NCBI RefSeq assembly: GCF_000330725.2
Contig: NZ_AMZY02000018.1
Coordinates: 62,001-126,000, forward strand
Origin: Mariniradius saccharolyticus AK6
GTDB taxonomy: Bacteria; Bacteroidota; Bacteroidia; Cytophagales; Cyclobacteriaceae
Direction: 5' to 3'
DNA length: 64,000 nucleotides
In this document: in pieces, positions 26,091-35,526 of the stretch
How positions within the stretch are numbered: the stretch's first letter is position 1
Layout of the letters: every line of letters starts with the position of its first letter
Translations under genes and position numbers: made by a program
Notes under the pieces: model-generated
What the model saw: only the letters and a program-made list of their open reading frames with translations
What the model was told of the DNA's origin: nothing
Database searches by the model: none

Positions 26091-26867
26091 ATGAAAAAAA
26101 GAATCGGAGTATATATCCTGCTGGTCTTCGTGCTGTTGGGATCGTGTATGAATGAGACCAACGATGACGGTCTCCCCGGCGGACCAAGCGATTATGTAGT
26201 GCTTCTTGCGATCGACGAAGACAGCATCGATAATGGTTCTGCGCCAAACAACTTTAGCGAGACAGATGTCAATGATCAGATTGCCGCGGTAGGACTTCGA
26301 CAGCAATTGAAATTTTTTGCGGAAAACAAGGGAAAGACGATCACACTTTATACAGGCGAGGTAGGCGACGAAGGTTGGTTTGCCTTGAATACCATACCCA
26401 ATAAATGGATCAATGCCGGACCGACAGATAATGGGGCGAGAAATTACCTGACTCCTGGACCGGGATTGGGTACACCGAATATTGATGATGACAGGGAGGT
26501 ATTGTTGGACGAAATCCAAAACGTGACGCCACTGCGCGCCACCGGTCTCAAAATGTTGGTTGGATATAAAGTTCTGGCTATGGTCTACGACAGCGACATC
26601 TCCATCAATTATTCGCCTTTGGAGGGCAACATGCAAGGTGCAAATTTGGGGATGGTGGCATTTGAGATTCTAAGTGTAAGCGAAAGAACAGATGGGAGTG
26701 ACGGGTCTTTGCCCGCTGTCAGTATCAAGATTCTTAGTGTAACCGAATTGAGTAATTTTGGATTGGCCCTATTTTCCAATGTGCCCATACCTCAATCATC
26801 GTCAGAGCCTTTTGATGTGGTGCCAACCACCTCAGTTGTGAGTCCGGTGTTTACCGTGGCAAACTGA
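26091..26867 (+). CDS. Hypothetical lipoprotein
   Basis: This 258-residue protein is not recognised. It has a lipoprotein signal ('VYILLVFVLLGSCMNETND', Cys about residue 18) and an acidic mature region with 'DYVVLLAIDEDSIDNG', a motif suggestive of a surface or periplasmic beta-sandwich. The phrase 'LLAIDEDSIDNG..PNNFSETDVND' hints at a protein with repeated Asp-rich loops, but no family is named. It is transcribed alone, followed by a strong intrinsic terminator at 26895. Confidence 0.8.
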   Translation: MKKRIGVYILLVFVLLGSCMNETNDDGLPGGPSDYVVLLAIDEDSIDNGSAPNNFSETDVNDQIAAVGLRQQLKFFAENKGKTITLYTGEVGDEGWFALNTIPNKWINAGPTDNGARNYLTPGPGLGTPNIDDDREVLLDEIQNVTPLRATGLKMLVGYKVLAMVYDSDISINYSPLEGNMQGANLGMVAFEILSVSERTDGSDGSLPAVSIKILSVTELSNFGLALFSNVPIPQSSSEPFDVVPTTSVVSPVFTVAN

Positions 26868-26894
26868 AAACACGGAAAATCAGGTAGAAAAAAG

Positions 26895-26926
26895 AAAAGG
26901 GTGTCTTGCGGGCACCCTTTTTCTTT
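26895..26926 (+). terminator. Intrinsic terminator after the lipoprotein gene
   Basis: A 9-bp stem AAAAGGGTG (26895-26903) with CACCCTTTT (26913-26921), a 9-base loop, then a T-rich run. The A-rich 5' flank means it could also act for the convergent PorP gene ending at 27105. Confidence 0.85.
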
Positions 26927-27104
26927 TGCTAAAAAATGTATAGCCAGATATTGAAAAATGTACTCTTGAAATGTTGATAGAGTTTTGCTGAATAATGTGC
27001 TTGAGAATTGGTAATTCCAAAGAGGCCTGGCTTTTTTGCCTCAATTCACTTCAGTTGCAAGGTTTATCACTTGAAGTTCAAGCAGCTTATCGTTCAGTTT
27101 ACAA

Positions 27105-28061
27105 TTACCAGATCAAATCCCCGACTTTTCTCATGCTATCACTTTTTCTAAATAGGTAATAGGATAGCATAAATTCATGGGTTGGATTTGGAATGAGGTA
27201 CGAACCGCTAACGGGCATCTCATAGGCATAGCCAAACTTGAACTTTGGCATGGCATAGCCCAGCTGCATGTTGAACGCGTAGTCGATACGGTGCCCCACG
27301 CCAACCCATACTTTTTCCATCAGGAGTGCCTTGATGTTAAACTCCATCGTGGATGGCAAGTCAGACTGAATCCTATACATCACGTGGGAAAAAATCGACA
27401 CATTTGGCGTAACCGAATGACGAAAACCAGTTTGGAAAATGCTTACGATTGGTTTGCTTTCCAGGAAAATGTCTCCTGAACTGATGCCTCCCCTGTTTAG
27501 GTTGTGGGCGGCATAGGAGAAGTAGTAGTTTTGCGAAGTGAGTGCCATGCCAAGGTTGAAATCCAATATCGTCATGTTGGCAAAGCTGTTGAGAAATTGG
27601 TTTACCGTAGGGTCATCGGCCTGTTCGGTTGTCAGGTTGTTGCCGTCGAGGCCTACCATCGAATAGTTCATCGCCGCACCAAGTCTTAGATTGGAGCTTT
27701 TTCCAACCCTTATCCTAGAAGCATAGCTGATAACCATTTCGGTATCTTTGAATGGGCCGTATTGATCCTTTACCAAATTGACGCCGATCGCGTTTTTTCC
27801 TTCTACAATATTTTCTTCGCCGGATCCCTTGATTTCCGAAGGATCTATTTCAAGAGAAACGAAATAGGTTTTTGGTGCCCCTTCAAAGCCTGCCCATTGG
27901 TTGCGGACAAATCCCCTAAAGGTCGAGCCTTCATATCCAGTCAGTCCCGGGTTGAAATAACTCTGGAACTGGTTGAATTGGCTGACGTATTTTCTGGATT
28001 GGGCTGAGGCCCAATTGGCAGAAAAGACGCCGAGACAAATGAACAAGATCAGTTTTTTCAT
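27105..28061 (-). CDS. PorP/SprF family type IX secretion membrane protein
   Basis: This ~318-residue outer-membrane beta-barrel-like protein has a signal peptide (hydrophobic 'LILFICLGVFSANWASA'), then 'QFNQFQSYFNPGLTGYEGST', 'VRNQWAGFEGAPKTYFVSLE', the diagnostic start of the PorP/SprF family, and ends with aromatic-rich strands ('FMLSYYLFRKS'). SprF in Flavobacterium is needed for secretion of SprB, and PorP/SprF genes usually sit beside the type-B CTD protein they serve. Here the partner is the giant repeat protein immediately upstream on the same strand. An alternative start at 28079 would add six residues. Confidence 0.9.
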   Translation of the reverse strand: MKKLILFICLGVFSANWASAQSRKYVSQFNQFQSYFNPGLTGYEGSTFRGFVRNQWAGFEGAPKTYFVSLEIDPSEIKGSGEENIVEGKNAIGVNLVKDQYGPFKDTEMVISYASRIRVGKSSNLRLGAAMNYSMVGLDGNNLTTEQADDPTVNQFLNSFANMTILDFNLGMALTSQNYYFSYAAHNLNRGGISSGDIFLESKPIVSIFQTGFRHSVTPNVSIFSHVMYRIQSDLPSTMEFNIKALLMEKVWVGVGHRIDYAFNMQLGYAMPKFKFGYAYEMPVSGSYLIPNPTHEFMLSYYLFRKSDSMRKVGDLIW

Positions 28062-28135
28062 ACGATTAAAGAATTTCATAATTGGTGTGTTGACCATCCC
28101 GGGTTTCACTTCGGGAGGGCTTGATATCAGAAGAG

Positions 28136-31100
28136 TTAATTTCTAAGAAGATTGAGCATACCTTTTCGTGTTTCTTGGGTGTCTTTCACCTCAATCACAA
28201 AGTAGTAGGTTCCCCTCGGCAGGACGGTTCCCAGATAGGTACCATCCCACAGTTCGTCCGCATCATCGGTGAAGAAGACCCGCAGACCGCCCCGTTCGTA
28301 TATGTGGATCATGTACGATTTGTAGACTTTCAGCGCTCCGACTCCCCATTCGTCGTTGACACCGTCGCCATCAGGCGTAAAGGTGTTGGGGATTTGGATC
28401 GACTCGAGTGGCAGGATTTCCCTGGTGATTACAAATTCTTTTTGGAACACATTGCCTGCGCGGTCAGTGACGGTGACGACAATGGTGAATTCGGTTTCGC
28501 CCGGTCTCAGTTCGGAGTTGTTCCAGAACAATTGGTTTCCAACGATTTCAAACAAGCTGTTGTCAGCAGCGTCCGGCACCAATGCGATCGTATGGATATC
28601 ATCCGTAGGGTCAATGACTGTGAAATCACCGATGAAGATCGAAGGATCATTGTTTTGGGCGAAAAGGTCGTTGCTCAAAAGCAGGTCTTCCGGTGCAGGC
28701 TTCGCAAGCACAATGACTGTAATAGTCGGCGGACCAGATAGTTGATCCTCCCAGCTGTTGGGGAACGTGATCACGCCTTCAAACACATAGGTTCCGCTTT
28801 GCAATGAATCATAAGATGCCGTGTTCCAAGTGATCGGCAGATACACCCAATCGCCATTATTGGTCAATACCAAAATCTGGCTTGGCAAGGTAATCTGGTC
28901 CAAAGGCGTAGCCCAAGGTACCTCGGTTGCGTCTAATGTCTCTGTGCCGACTACTTGGGTAATAAAAGGCTCGTTGACTGAGCATCCGAATTCGTCCACC
29001 GTTTCGCCGGTAGGAGTTGTCGGACAGAGGTCGATGTCATCTGTCACGCCATCTCCGTCGGTGTCTTTTTCAAAATCGGCGCAGCCATTGGTGTCGACCA
29101 TAGAGCCTGCAGGTGTGTTTGGACACAAGTCGAGATTGTCAGTGATCCCATCACCATCGGTATCTTTTTGGGATTCCGCACAGCCATTGGCGTCAACCTG
29201 CTCACCTGTAGGTGTATTCGGACATTGGTCTACATCATCAAATACGCCGTCATTGTCCGTGTCTTTTTGGGAATCAGCGCATCCATTTACATCCACGGTA
29301 GTACCGGCGGGAGTATTGGGGCAAAGGTCGTTTGCGTCAGAAACTCCGTCTGAATCAGTGTCTTTCTGGGTTTCTGCGCAGCCGTTTGCATCTACAGGTT
29401 GGCCGGCTGGGGTACCTGGACATTGATCCAAGTCATCGGTAACACCATCGTTGTCCGTGTCTTTTTCGCTGTCCGCGCAGCCATTAGCGTCAACAGCAAG
29501 ACCCGAAGGTGTATTGGGGCAGAGATCCAGGTAATCAGCTACACCATCTTGGTCGGTATCAATTTGGTCAATGCTACATCCTTGGGCATTGACAGTTGAG
29601 CCGATTGGCGTATTTGGACATTGGTCTTGGTCGTCGGGAATTCCGTCACCGTCGGTGTCTTTTTCAAATGGCGCACATCCAGTGGCATCTACGGTTGATC
29701 CAGCAGGTGTTGCGGGACATTGATCCAAGTCATCTGTTACGCCATCGCCATCTGTATCCTTTTGGGAATTTGCACACCCATTGGCATCGACAGTCGAACC
29801 GGGAGGCGTGTTAGGACATTGGTCAACGGCATCAGAAACTCCGTCACCGTCGGTATCTTTTTGGGTTTCTGCGCAGCCATTTGTATCTACCGTTGAGCCA
29901 GCCGGGGTATTTGGACATTGGTCCAGGTCATCGGTTACGCCGTCGCCGTCGGTGTCTTTCTGCGCTTCTGCACATCCGTTGGCATCAACAGTCGATCCGG
30001 AAGGTGTATTTGGGCATTGGTCAACGGCATCAGAAACTCCGTCACCATCGGTATCTTTTTGTGTTTCGGCGCAACCGTTTGCATCTACAGTGGAGCCAGC
30101 CGGGGTATTTGGACATTGGTCCAGGTCATCGGTTACGCCGTCGCCGTCGGTGTCTTTCTGTGCTTCCGCACATCCGTTGGCATCCACAGTCGATCCCGAA
30201 GGTGTATTCGGACATTGGTCAACGGCATCCGAAACGCCATCACCGTCGGTGTCTTTTTGCGTTTCGGCACAACCGTTAGCGTCTACTGTGGAACCTGCAG
30301 GCGTATTTGGACATTGGTCAAGATCATCGGTAACACCGTCCCCGTCGGTGTCTTTCTGCGCTTCCGCACAGCCGTTGGCATCTACGGTAGAGCCCGCTGG
30401 GGTATTTGGACATTGGTCTATGGCATCAGAAACTCCGTCACCATCGGAATCCTTTTGTGCATCTGCGCAACCATTTGAATCAACGGTCGAACCCGCGGGA
30501 GTATTTGGACACTGGTCAAGGTCATCGGTCACTCCATCCGCATCAGTGTCTTTTTCAGATTCAGCACAGCCATTCGCATCTACAGTCGAACCTGCAGGAG
30601 TATTTGGACATTGGTCTATGGCATCATTTACTCCGTCACCGTCGGTATCCTTTTGCGAAATTGCGCAACCGGTCGCATCGACTGTTGATCCTGGAGGGGT
30701 ATTGGGGCAAAGGTCATTGGCATCAGAAATACCGTCACCATCTGTGTCTTTTTGCGTAGCAGCACAACCATTCGCATCCACTGTTGATCCTGCAGGAGTA
30801 TTGGGACATTGGTCGAGCGCGTCATTTACGCCATCGCCATCCGTGTCTTTTTGGGCATCGGAGCAGCCATTGGCATCCACAGTGGAACCTGCAGGCGTAT
30901 TTGGACATTGGTCATTGGCATCAGAAATACCGTCACTATCTGTGTCCTTTTGGTTATCTGCACATCCGTTTGCATCTACTGTGGAGCCTGCGGGCGTGTT
31001 TGGACACTGGTCTATGGCATCATTTACACCATCGCCATCCGTGTCTTTTTGTATTTCCGCACAGCCATTGGCATCGACAGTTGAGCCTGAAGGCGTATTT

Positions 31101-33226
31101 GGACATTGGTCGACGGCATCTGAGACTCCGTCACCATCTGTGTCTTTTTGTGAATCGGCACAGCCATTGGCGTCGACCGTTGAGCCCGCTGGAGTATTGG
31201 GACATTGGTCAATAGCATCATTTACGCCATCACCATCCGTGTCTTTTTGTGTTTCCGCACATCCGTTGGCATCAACAGTAGATCCTGTAGGCGTGTTTGG
31301 ACATTGGTCGATCGCGTCATTCACACCATCTCCATCGGAGTCTTTTTGTGAATCGGCGCAGCCATTGGCGTCAACCGTTGAGCCCGCCGGAGTATTGGGA
31401 CATTGGTCAATAGCATCATTTACGCCATCACCGTCCGTGTCTTTTTGCGTTTCAGAGCAACCATTCGCGTCGACTGCTGAACCAACAGGTGTATTGGGAC
31501 ATTGGTCGATCGCGTCATTCACACCATCTCCATCGGAGTCTTTTTGTGAATCGGCGCAGCCATTGGCGTCGACCGTTGAGCCCGCTGGAGTATTGGGACA
31601 TTGGTCAATTGCATCATTTACACCATCACCATCCGTGTCTTTTTGGGTTTCGGAACACCCGTTCGCATCAACTGTTGAACCGGCCGGCGTATTGGGACAT
31701 TGATCCCTGTCATCCGTCACACCGTCATTGTCTGTGTCTTTTTGGGATTCCGCACATCCGGTTGCATCTACTGTGGAGCCGGAAGGTGTATTGGGGCAAA
31801 GGTCATTGGCGTCCGAAACACCGTCACCATCTGAGTCCTTTTGTGTATCGGCACAGCCATTTGCATCAACGGTCGAACCGGATGGGGTATTGGGACATTG
31901 ATCCCTGTCATCCGTCACACCGTCATTGTCTGTGTCTTTTTGGGATTCCGCACATCCGGTTGCATCTACTGTGGACCCTGAAGGTGTATTGGGACAAAGG
32001 TCTGCGGCATCGGACACGCCATCCGCATCTGTATCTTTCTGGGAATCGGCACAGCCATTGGCATCAACTGTGGAGCCCATTGGGGTATTTGGACATAGAT
32101 CCAGATAATCCGGTACGCCATCGCTGTCCGTATCGATTTGATCAGGCGTACAGCCATTCGCATCGACGGTAGAACCCGCCGGTGTGTTTGGACATTGATC
32201 GCGGTCATCCGTTACGCCGTCCCCATCGGTGTCTTTTTGAGAGTCCGCACAGCCAGTTGCGTCGACCGTCGAACCCATAGGCGTATCTGGACACAGATCC
32301 AAATAATCTGGAACGCCGTCCCCATCCGTATCGATTTGGTCAGGGCTACAGCCATTCGCATCTACGGTAGAACCGGCAGGTGTATTTGGACACTGGTCCA
32401 AGTTGTCGGTCACACCGTCATTATCCGTGTCTTTTTGAGAATCAGAACATCCGTTTGCGTCGACGGCTTCTCCTTCGGGAGTATTTGGACATTGGTCCTG
32501 CATGTCAGGCACGCCATCTTTGTCCGTGTCGATTTGAGATGCGCTACATCCTTCGGCGTTTACTGATTCACCTGCGGGAGTGTCCGGACAAATGTCTAAG
32601 TCATCGGTTACCCCGTCGCCATCAGTATCTTTTTCCGCTTCTCCACAACCACTCGCATCTACAGAGCTACCGGGAGGAGTATTTGGACAAAAGTCAAGGA
32701 AGTTTGGAATTCCGTCGCCATCATCATCGGCTCTTGCTGCCTGACATTCGTCTTGGTCTATAAATTGTCCACAATCATCTGATTGTGTTTTGAAGTTGAA
32801 TGTCTCGCCGCGCACAGGAGCATTTCTCCAGATTTCAAAAGTATAGGTTGCTTCAGCTCCATTTTTATCCAGGACACGCAAACTGATAATGTTTCTTCCC
32901 GGCATCAGAAGAATCCTAGGCGAATCTTGGTCGGGGAGTATCCTTTTTCCTTTGATTGTCAGGGAGCTCGCCGCATCCGACACGCTCGGCATCATGCTGA
33001 TCGAGAAGGTCGAAAATGGCACCTCGATTTTGTAGCTTGTGATGGAGGGATCAAATGATGGCTGGATTCTTCCTTCGGACACTGTCAATCGACGCAAACC
33101 AGTATTTCGATCGGCGGAAAGTTTAGCTTCGTTTATATAGGCTTCTGAAGCCTGTATCGTTAGGAAGCTGTAAATAGCTATCCAGAAACATATTCTGAAA
33201 ACACCTTTTGTGGAGGGAATTTTCAT
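28136..33226 (-). CDS. Giant exported TSP3-repeat protein with T9SS type-B sorting domain
   Basis: This 1696-residue protein has a signal peptide (~residues 9-29), a cadherin-like beta-sandwich region ('LRRLTVSEGRIQPSFDPSI' to ~135), then 38 tandem 33-residue thrombospondin type-3 repeats (residues 167-1420) with the form DTDGDGVxDxxDxCPNTPxGxxVDxxGCxxxQK. Each repeat has a Ca-binding DxDxDG motif and usually two cysteines. Residues ~1421-1600 hold immunoglobulin/cadherin-like strands, and the end is a CHU_C/type-B T9SS sorting domain ('IPNTFTPDGDGVNDEWGV' to 'GMLNLLRN'). It should be a Ca-stiffened surface or released adhesin-like stalk secreted through T9SS. The PorP/SprF partner follows at once downstream. 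Ligand is unknown. Confidence 0.95.
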   Translation of the reverse strand: MKIPSTKGVFRICFWIAIYSFLTIQASEAYINEAKLSADRNTGLRRLTVSEGRIQPSFDPSITSYKIEVPFSTFSISMMPSVSDAASSLTIKGKRILPDQDSPRILLMPGRNIISLRVLDKNGAEATYTFEIWRNAPVRGETFNFKTQSDDCGQFIDQDECQAARADDDGDGIPNFLDFCPNTPPGSSVDASGCGEAEKDTDGDGVTDDLDICPDTPAGESVNAEGCSASQIDTDKDGVPDMQDQCPNTPEGEAVDANGCSDSQKDTDNDGVTDNLDQCPNTPAGSTVDANGCSPDQIDTDGDGVPDYLDLCPDTPMGSTVDATGCADSQKDTDGDGVTDDRDQCPNTPAGSTVDANGCTPDQIDTDSDGVPDYLDLCPNTPMGSTVDANGCADSQKDTDADGVSDAADLCPNTPSGSTVDATGCAESQKDTDNDGVTDDRDQCPNTPSGSTVDANGCADTQKDSDGDGVSDANDLCPNTPSGSTVDATGCAESQKDTDNDGVTDDRDQCPNTPAGSTVDANGCSETQKDTDGDGVNDAIDQCPNTPAGSTVDANGCADSQKDSDGDGVNDAIDQCPNTPVGSAVDANGCSETQKDTDGDGVNDAIDQCPNTPAGSTVDANGCADSQKDSDGDGVNDAIDQCPNTPTGSTVDANGCAETQKDTDGDGVNDAIDQCPNTPAGSTVDANGCADSQKDTDGDGVSDAVDQCPNTPSGSTVDANGCAEIQKDTDGDGVNDAIDQCPNTPAGSTVDANGCADNQKDTDSDGISDANDQCPNTPAGSTVDANGCSDAQKDTDGDGVNDALDQCPNTPAGSTVDANGCAATQKDTDGDGISDANDLCPNTPPGSTVDATGCAISQKDTDGDGVNDAIDQCPNTPAGSTVDANGCAESEKDTDADGVTDDLDQCPNTPAGSTVDSNGCADAQKDSDGDGVSDAIDQCPNTPAGSTVDANGCAEAQKDTDGDGVTDDLDQCPNTPAGSTVDANGCAETQKDTDGDGVSDAVDQCPNTPSGSTVDANGCAEAQKDTDGDGVTDDLDQCPNTPAGSTVDANGCAETQKDTDGDGVSDAVDQCPNTPSGSTVDANGCAEAQKDTDGDGVTDDLDQCPNTPAGSTVDTNGCAETQKDTDGDGVSDAVDQCPNTPPGSTVDANGCANSQKDTDGDGVTDDLDQCPATPAGSTVDATGCAPFEKDTDGDGIPDDQDQCPNTPIGSTVNAQGCSIDQIDTDQDGVADYLDLCPNTPSGLAVDANGCADSEKDTDNDGVTDDLDQCPGTPAGQPVDANGCAETQKDTDSDGVSDANDLCPNTPAGTTVDVNGCADSQKDTDNDGVFDDVDQCPNTPTGEQVDANGCAESQKDTDGDGITDNLDLCPNTPAGSMVDTNGCADFEKDTDGDGVTDDIDLCPTTPTGETVDEFGCSVNEPFITQVVGTETLDATEVPWATPLDQITLPSQILVLTNNGDWVYLPITWNTASYDSLQSGTYVFEGVITFPNSWEDQLSGPPTITVIVLAKPAPEDLLLSNDLFAQNNDPSIFIGDFTVIDPTDDIHTIALVPDAADNSLFEIVGNQLFWNNSELRPGETEFTIVVTVTDRAGNVFQKEFVITREILPLESIQIPNTFTPDGDGVNDEWGVGALKVYKSYMIHIYERGGLRVFFTDDADELWDGTYLGTVLPRGTYYFVIEVKDTQETRKGMLNLLRN
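28967..32728 (-). repeat. Array of 38 x 99-base coding repeats (TSP3)
   Basis: The array is 3762 bases, exactly 38 units of 99 bases, counted from the translation with the flanking lengths closing to the full 1696 residues. Units carry GGN-rich Asp codons for DTDGDGV. Several neighbouring units are near-identical in pairs: units 25/27/29 and 26/28 alternate almost identically, and long exact matches recur 198 bases apart (for example near 31700 and 31899, and near 31304 and 31502), showing dimer-scale duplication. Being a multiple of three, the period also keeps antisense frames open. Confidence 0.95.
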
Positions 33227-33442
33227 TGGTAGGTGATAAAATTGGTGAAAGATGGGTGTTAAGACTTGAAGAGTCGGAAATAAAATTGGACAAAAAAACC
33301 AAATTAGAAAAATATTATTTGAAAAAAATATTAATTTACAGTATAAAATTTTACGAAGAAAATTTTTCTGCCATCAAAATGCAAAAAAATGCGGGCTAAA
33401 TATTTGATGATTTTTGGCGTTTTTTACTATTATGAATGATTT
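33227..33442. other. AT-rich upstream region of the TSP3 protein gene
   Basis: This 216-base gap is strongly AT-rich (runs such as GAAAAAAATATTAATT near 33320) and most likely contains the promoter of the giant repeat protein on the minus strand. No full TTTG/TAnnTTTG promoter pair or gene is recognised. Confidence 0.35.
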
Positions 33443-34126
33443 TCACCGACTTATGTTGTCGTTGTTCAATCTCAAAATGAAATTCAACTCGAATCCAAGG
33501 GACAAAAACAAATGAATTACTGCGGCCGGCCAAACAACTTGCAACTCGATTGCCAGCAGGCACAAGATAATCCCGAAAGGGATCGCCGAAATCGCTTCTT
33601 TTCTCCCGGCAAAGAAATGTATAAAGGAATACAAAGCTGTATTGATACCAATGGCAATCCAAATTTTCCCGAAGTCGGCCAAGAGTTCGCCGAGAAACCA
33701 TCCCCTGAACCACATTTCGTAGGCAATGAGGAAGATGATTCGGGCGAGGAAGTAAATTATAAGTATTAAAGTAGCTGGTTTCCTGAGAAAATGTGCCTCT
33801 GAAAAGTCCACGAGCTTCGCTTGGCGCTTTCCAATGAAGAATGCCAGACCTGAAAGTGCAATGATCACGATCGTCCAAGTCCAAGATATTCCTTCCTCGC
33901 CAAACAATAAGTTGAAAGATTTGCTCAAACCATGGTACCAAACCGGGTAAATTCCCCAAAGCAAAATTCCCGCGGACAACAAACCAAAATGGATACCGAT
34001 GTTTTTTGGCCAGCCAGCTGGGCTAAAAAACTTAAGGCTTTTCTCACGAAAAGCCCAAGCATGCATCAAAAACAGGATGATGAAAAGGATTCCATGTACG
34101 GCCAAACCCATTTCTCCTGTTTCCAT
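33443..34126 (-). CDS. CPBP-family intramembrane metalloprotease-like protein
   Basis: This 227-residue protein has about seven hydrophobic segments. The CPBP (CAAX protease and bacteriocin-processing) motifs are visible as 'AYEMWFRGWFLGEL' (E-x-x-x-R core, with Tyr-Glu instead of the usual Glu-Glu), 'ALYSFIHFFAG' and 'PAAVIHLFLSLGFEL' with the two histidines. Family members are membrane proteases of mostly unknown substrate. The missing first Glu may weaken activity. It lies 2 bases after the Gfo/Idh oxidoreductase gene on the same strand. Confidence 0.8.
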   Translation of the reverse strand: METGEMGLAVHGILFIILFLMHAWAFREKSLKFFSPAGWPKNIGIHFGLLSAGILLWGIYPVWYHGLSKSFNLLFGEEGISWTWTIVIIALSGLAFFIGKRQAKLVDFSEAHFLRKPATLILIIYFLARIIFLIAYEMWFRGWFLGELLADFGKIWIAIGINTALYSFIHFFAGRKEAISAIPFGIILCLLAIELQVVWPAAVIHLFLSLGFELNFILRLNNDNISR

Positions 34127-34128
34127 AT

Positions 34129-35205
34129 TTAGTCGAGGTAGATCATTTTCCCGGTTTTCACAGATTCATCACAGGCAAAAGCGATCTTCAAGCTATTGAG
34201 CGCATCCTGCAAATGGTCGGTCAAATCGATATTTTCCCGAATAGCCCTCAAGAAATACTGCTGTTCCCGGTCGCAGAGTCCCTGATGGTCAGGCTCATCT
34301 GTCATATCGATCCAAAAGTCCTTTTTGGTGAAGTGATTCCTTTCATCCAAATCCGCATGGTGGACCTTGATACTTTCTGTTTTGGTGTGGGAATCGACAT
34401 CGTCTGATTTTCCAGCTGCCCCGGCATTTTTTGCTACGATCGATACCGCTCCTTTCGGGCCAAACACATCCTTGATAAAGAAGGCGTTATCCGAAATCAT
34501 CGGACCCCAGCCGGCTTCGTACCACCCGACGGAACCGTCTTCGAATCGGATTTGGAGTTGGCCATAATTGTAATTCCAGTCGGGAATCTCATTGGTCATC
34601 TTGGCCCCGATGGCTGCGACGGAGATCGGTTTGGATCGTGTCATTTGGCACATCACATCAATATAATGTACCCCGCAGTCCACGATAGGGCTGAGACTTG
34701 CCATGAGGTTTTTGTGCACGTCCCACATGAATCCGTGGCTTTGTTGGTTGAGGTTCATGCGCATCACAAGCGGCTTGCCGAGTTGTTGGGCTTCAAGGAT
34801 AAATCTCTCCCAGGAGGGATGGTGACGCAGGATATAGCCCACGACGACTTTTTTGTTGGCCTTGACCGCGGCGTCGATAATGCGTTGCGAACCCTCGACG
34901 GTGTCGGCAAGCGGTTTTTCGATAAATACATGTGCGCCCGCCTCCAATGCTGCTATGGCCATCTCTTCGTGGGTATCGGGATAAGTGGAAATGCAAACCG
35001 CATCGGGCTTGGTCTGTTTTAATGCGGATGCGAAATCATCAAAAAGCGGATAATTCGCGCCTAGTTTCTTGTTCAACTTCACTTTGCTGTCTCCTCTTGC
35101 CACGAGGCCGACGATTTCGAATTCAGGCATGTAGTGATAGGCAGTGGCATGCGAAGCACCCATATTGCCGCAGCCTACGACTAGGATTTTGATGGTTGGG
35201 TTCAT
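34129..35205 (-). CDS. Gfo/Idh/MocA-family oxidoreductase
   Basis: This 358-residue NAD(P)-dependent sugar or polyol dehydrogenase has an N-terminal Rossmann fold ('ILVVGCGNMGASHATAYHYM'), the 'HVFIEKPLADTVEGS' EKP loop, and the catalytic-side 'PIVDCGVHYIDVMCQ' of the C-terminal domain. Substrate cannot be told from sequence; inositol, glucose and amino-sugar derivatives are typical. The CPBP gene follows almost immediately, and a 321-base gap separates it from the small exported protein upstream. Confidence 0.9.
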   Translation of the reverse strand: MNPTIKILVVGCGNMGASHATAYHYMPEFEIVGLVARGDSKVKLNKKLGANYPLFDDFASALKQTKPDAVCISTYPDTHEEMAIAALEAGAHVFIEKPLADTVEGSQRIIDAAVKANKKVVVGYILRHHPSWERFILEAQQLGKPLVMRMNLNQQSHGFMWDVHKNLMASLSPIVDCGVHYIDVMCQMTRSKPISVAAIGAKMTNEIPDWNYNYGQLQIRFEDGSVGWYEAGWGPMISDNAFFIKDVFGPKGAVSIVAKNAGAAGKSDDVDSHTKTESIKVHHADLDERNHFTKKDFWIDMTDEPDHQGLCDREQQYFLRAIRENIDLTDHLQDALNSLKIAFACDESVKTGKMIYLD

Positions 35206-35526
35206 TTTCTTTTGCTTTTATATATATGCAATTTGCGAAAAAAAACCGGGTGTTTGGAATATGAATAACCCTATATGAACCTAATTGTAATGCGGATCTA
35301 TTTGGGATGGAAGCATCTAGCTAATGAAAACAAGGTAGCTTTAATTTCAATTGAAGATGGAGTTGGCCATGGTAATTGTTGTATGCACGGCTATTCCAGA
35401 GAGCAGAAAAAGGACTGAAGTACCAATCAATACCCCCGTTCCAACTGGGTTTGGTTTCTTTAATTCAGTGTCTCGGAATTTCTAGTTTATCAATGTCTGA
35501 GATCTAAGACTTTTTTACGTTTTTCT
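35206..35526. other. Gap with a possible remnant membrane segment
   Basis: No complete gene is seen. On the minus strand 35347-35481 an open stretch of 44 codons, bounded upstream by TAG, encodes 'KKPNPVGTGVLIGTSVLFLL' followed by 'SGIAVHTTITMANSIFN', which looks like a small-membrane-protein segment, but it has no ATG near its start. It could be a decayed gene or chance. Confidence 0.3.

Noticed and set aside
25992-26636. 214-residue minus-strand ORF
   Set aside because: Overlaps the lipoprotein gene on the other strand; no signal or domain, and the lipobox plus terminator support the plus-strand gene.
29781-31703. 640-residue plus-strand ORF of Ser/Pro/Phe repeats
   Set aside because: It is the antisense of the 99-base TSP3 coding array; a period divisible by three keeps antisense frames open. 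No start context or signal and composition is explained by the repeat.
28967-32728. Regular repeat array as a possible CRISPR
   Set aside because: Units are 99 bases with no unique spacers, and translate perfectly in frame as thrombospondin type-3 repeats.
35347-35481. Minus-strand 44-codon frame with a hydrophobic segment
   Set aside because: Looks membrane-like but has no start codon at its 5' end and no support beyond hydrophobicity; kept only as a note in the gap.
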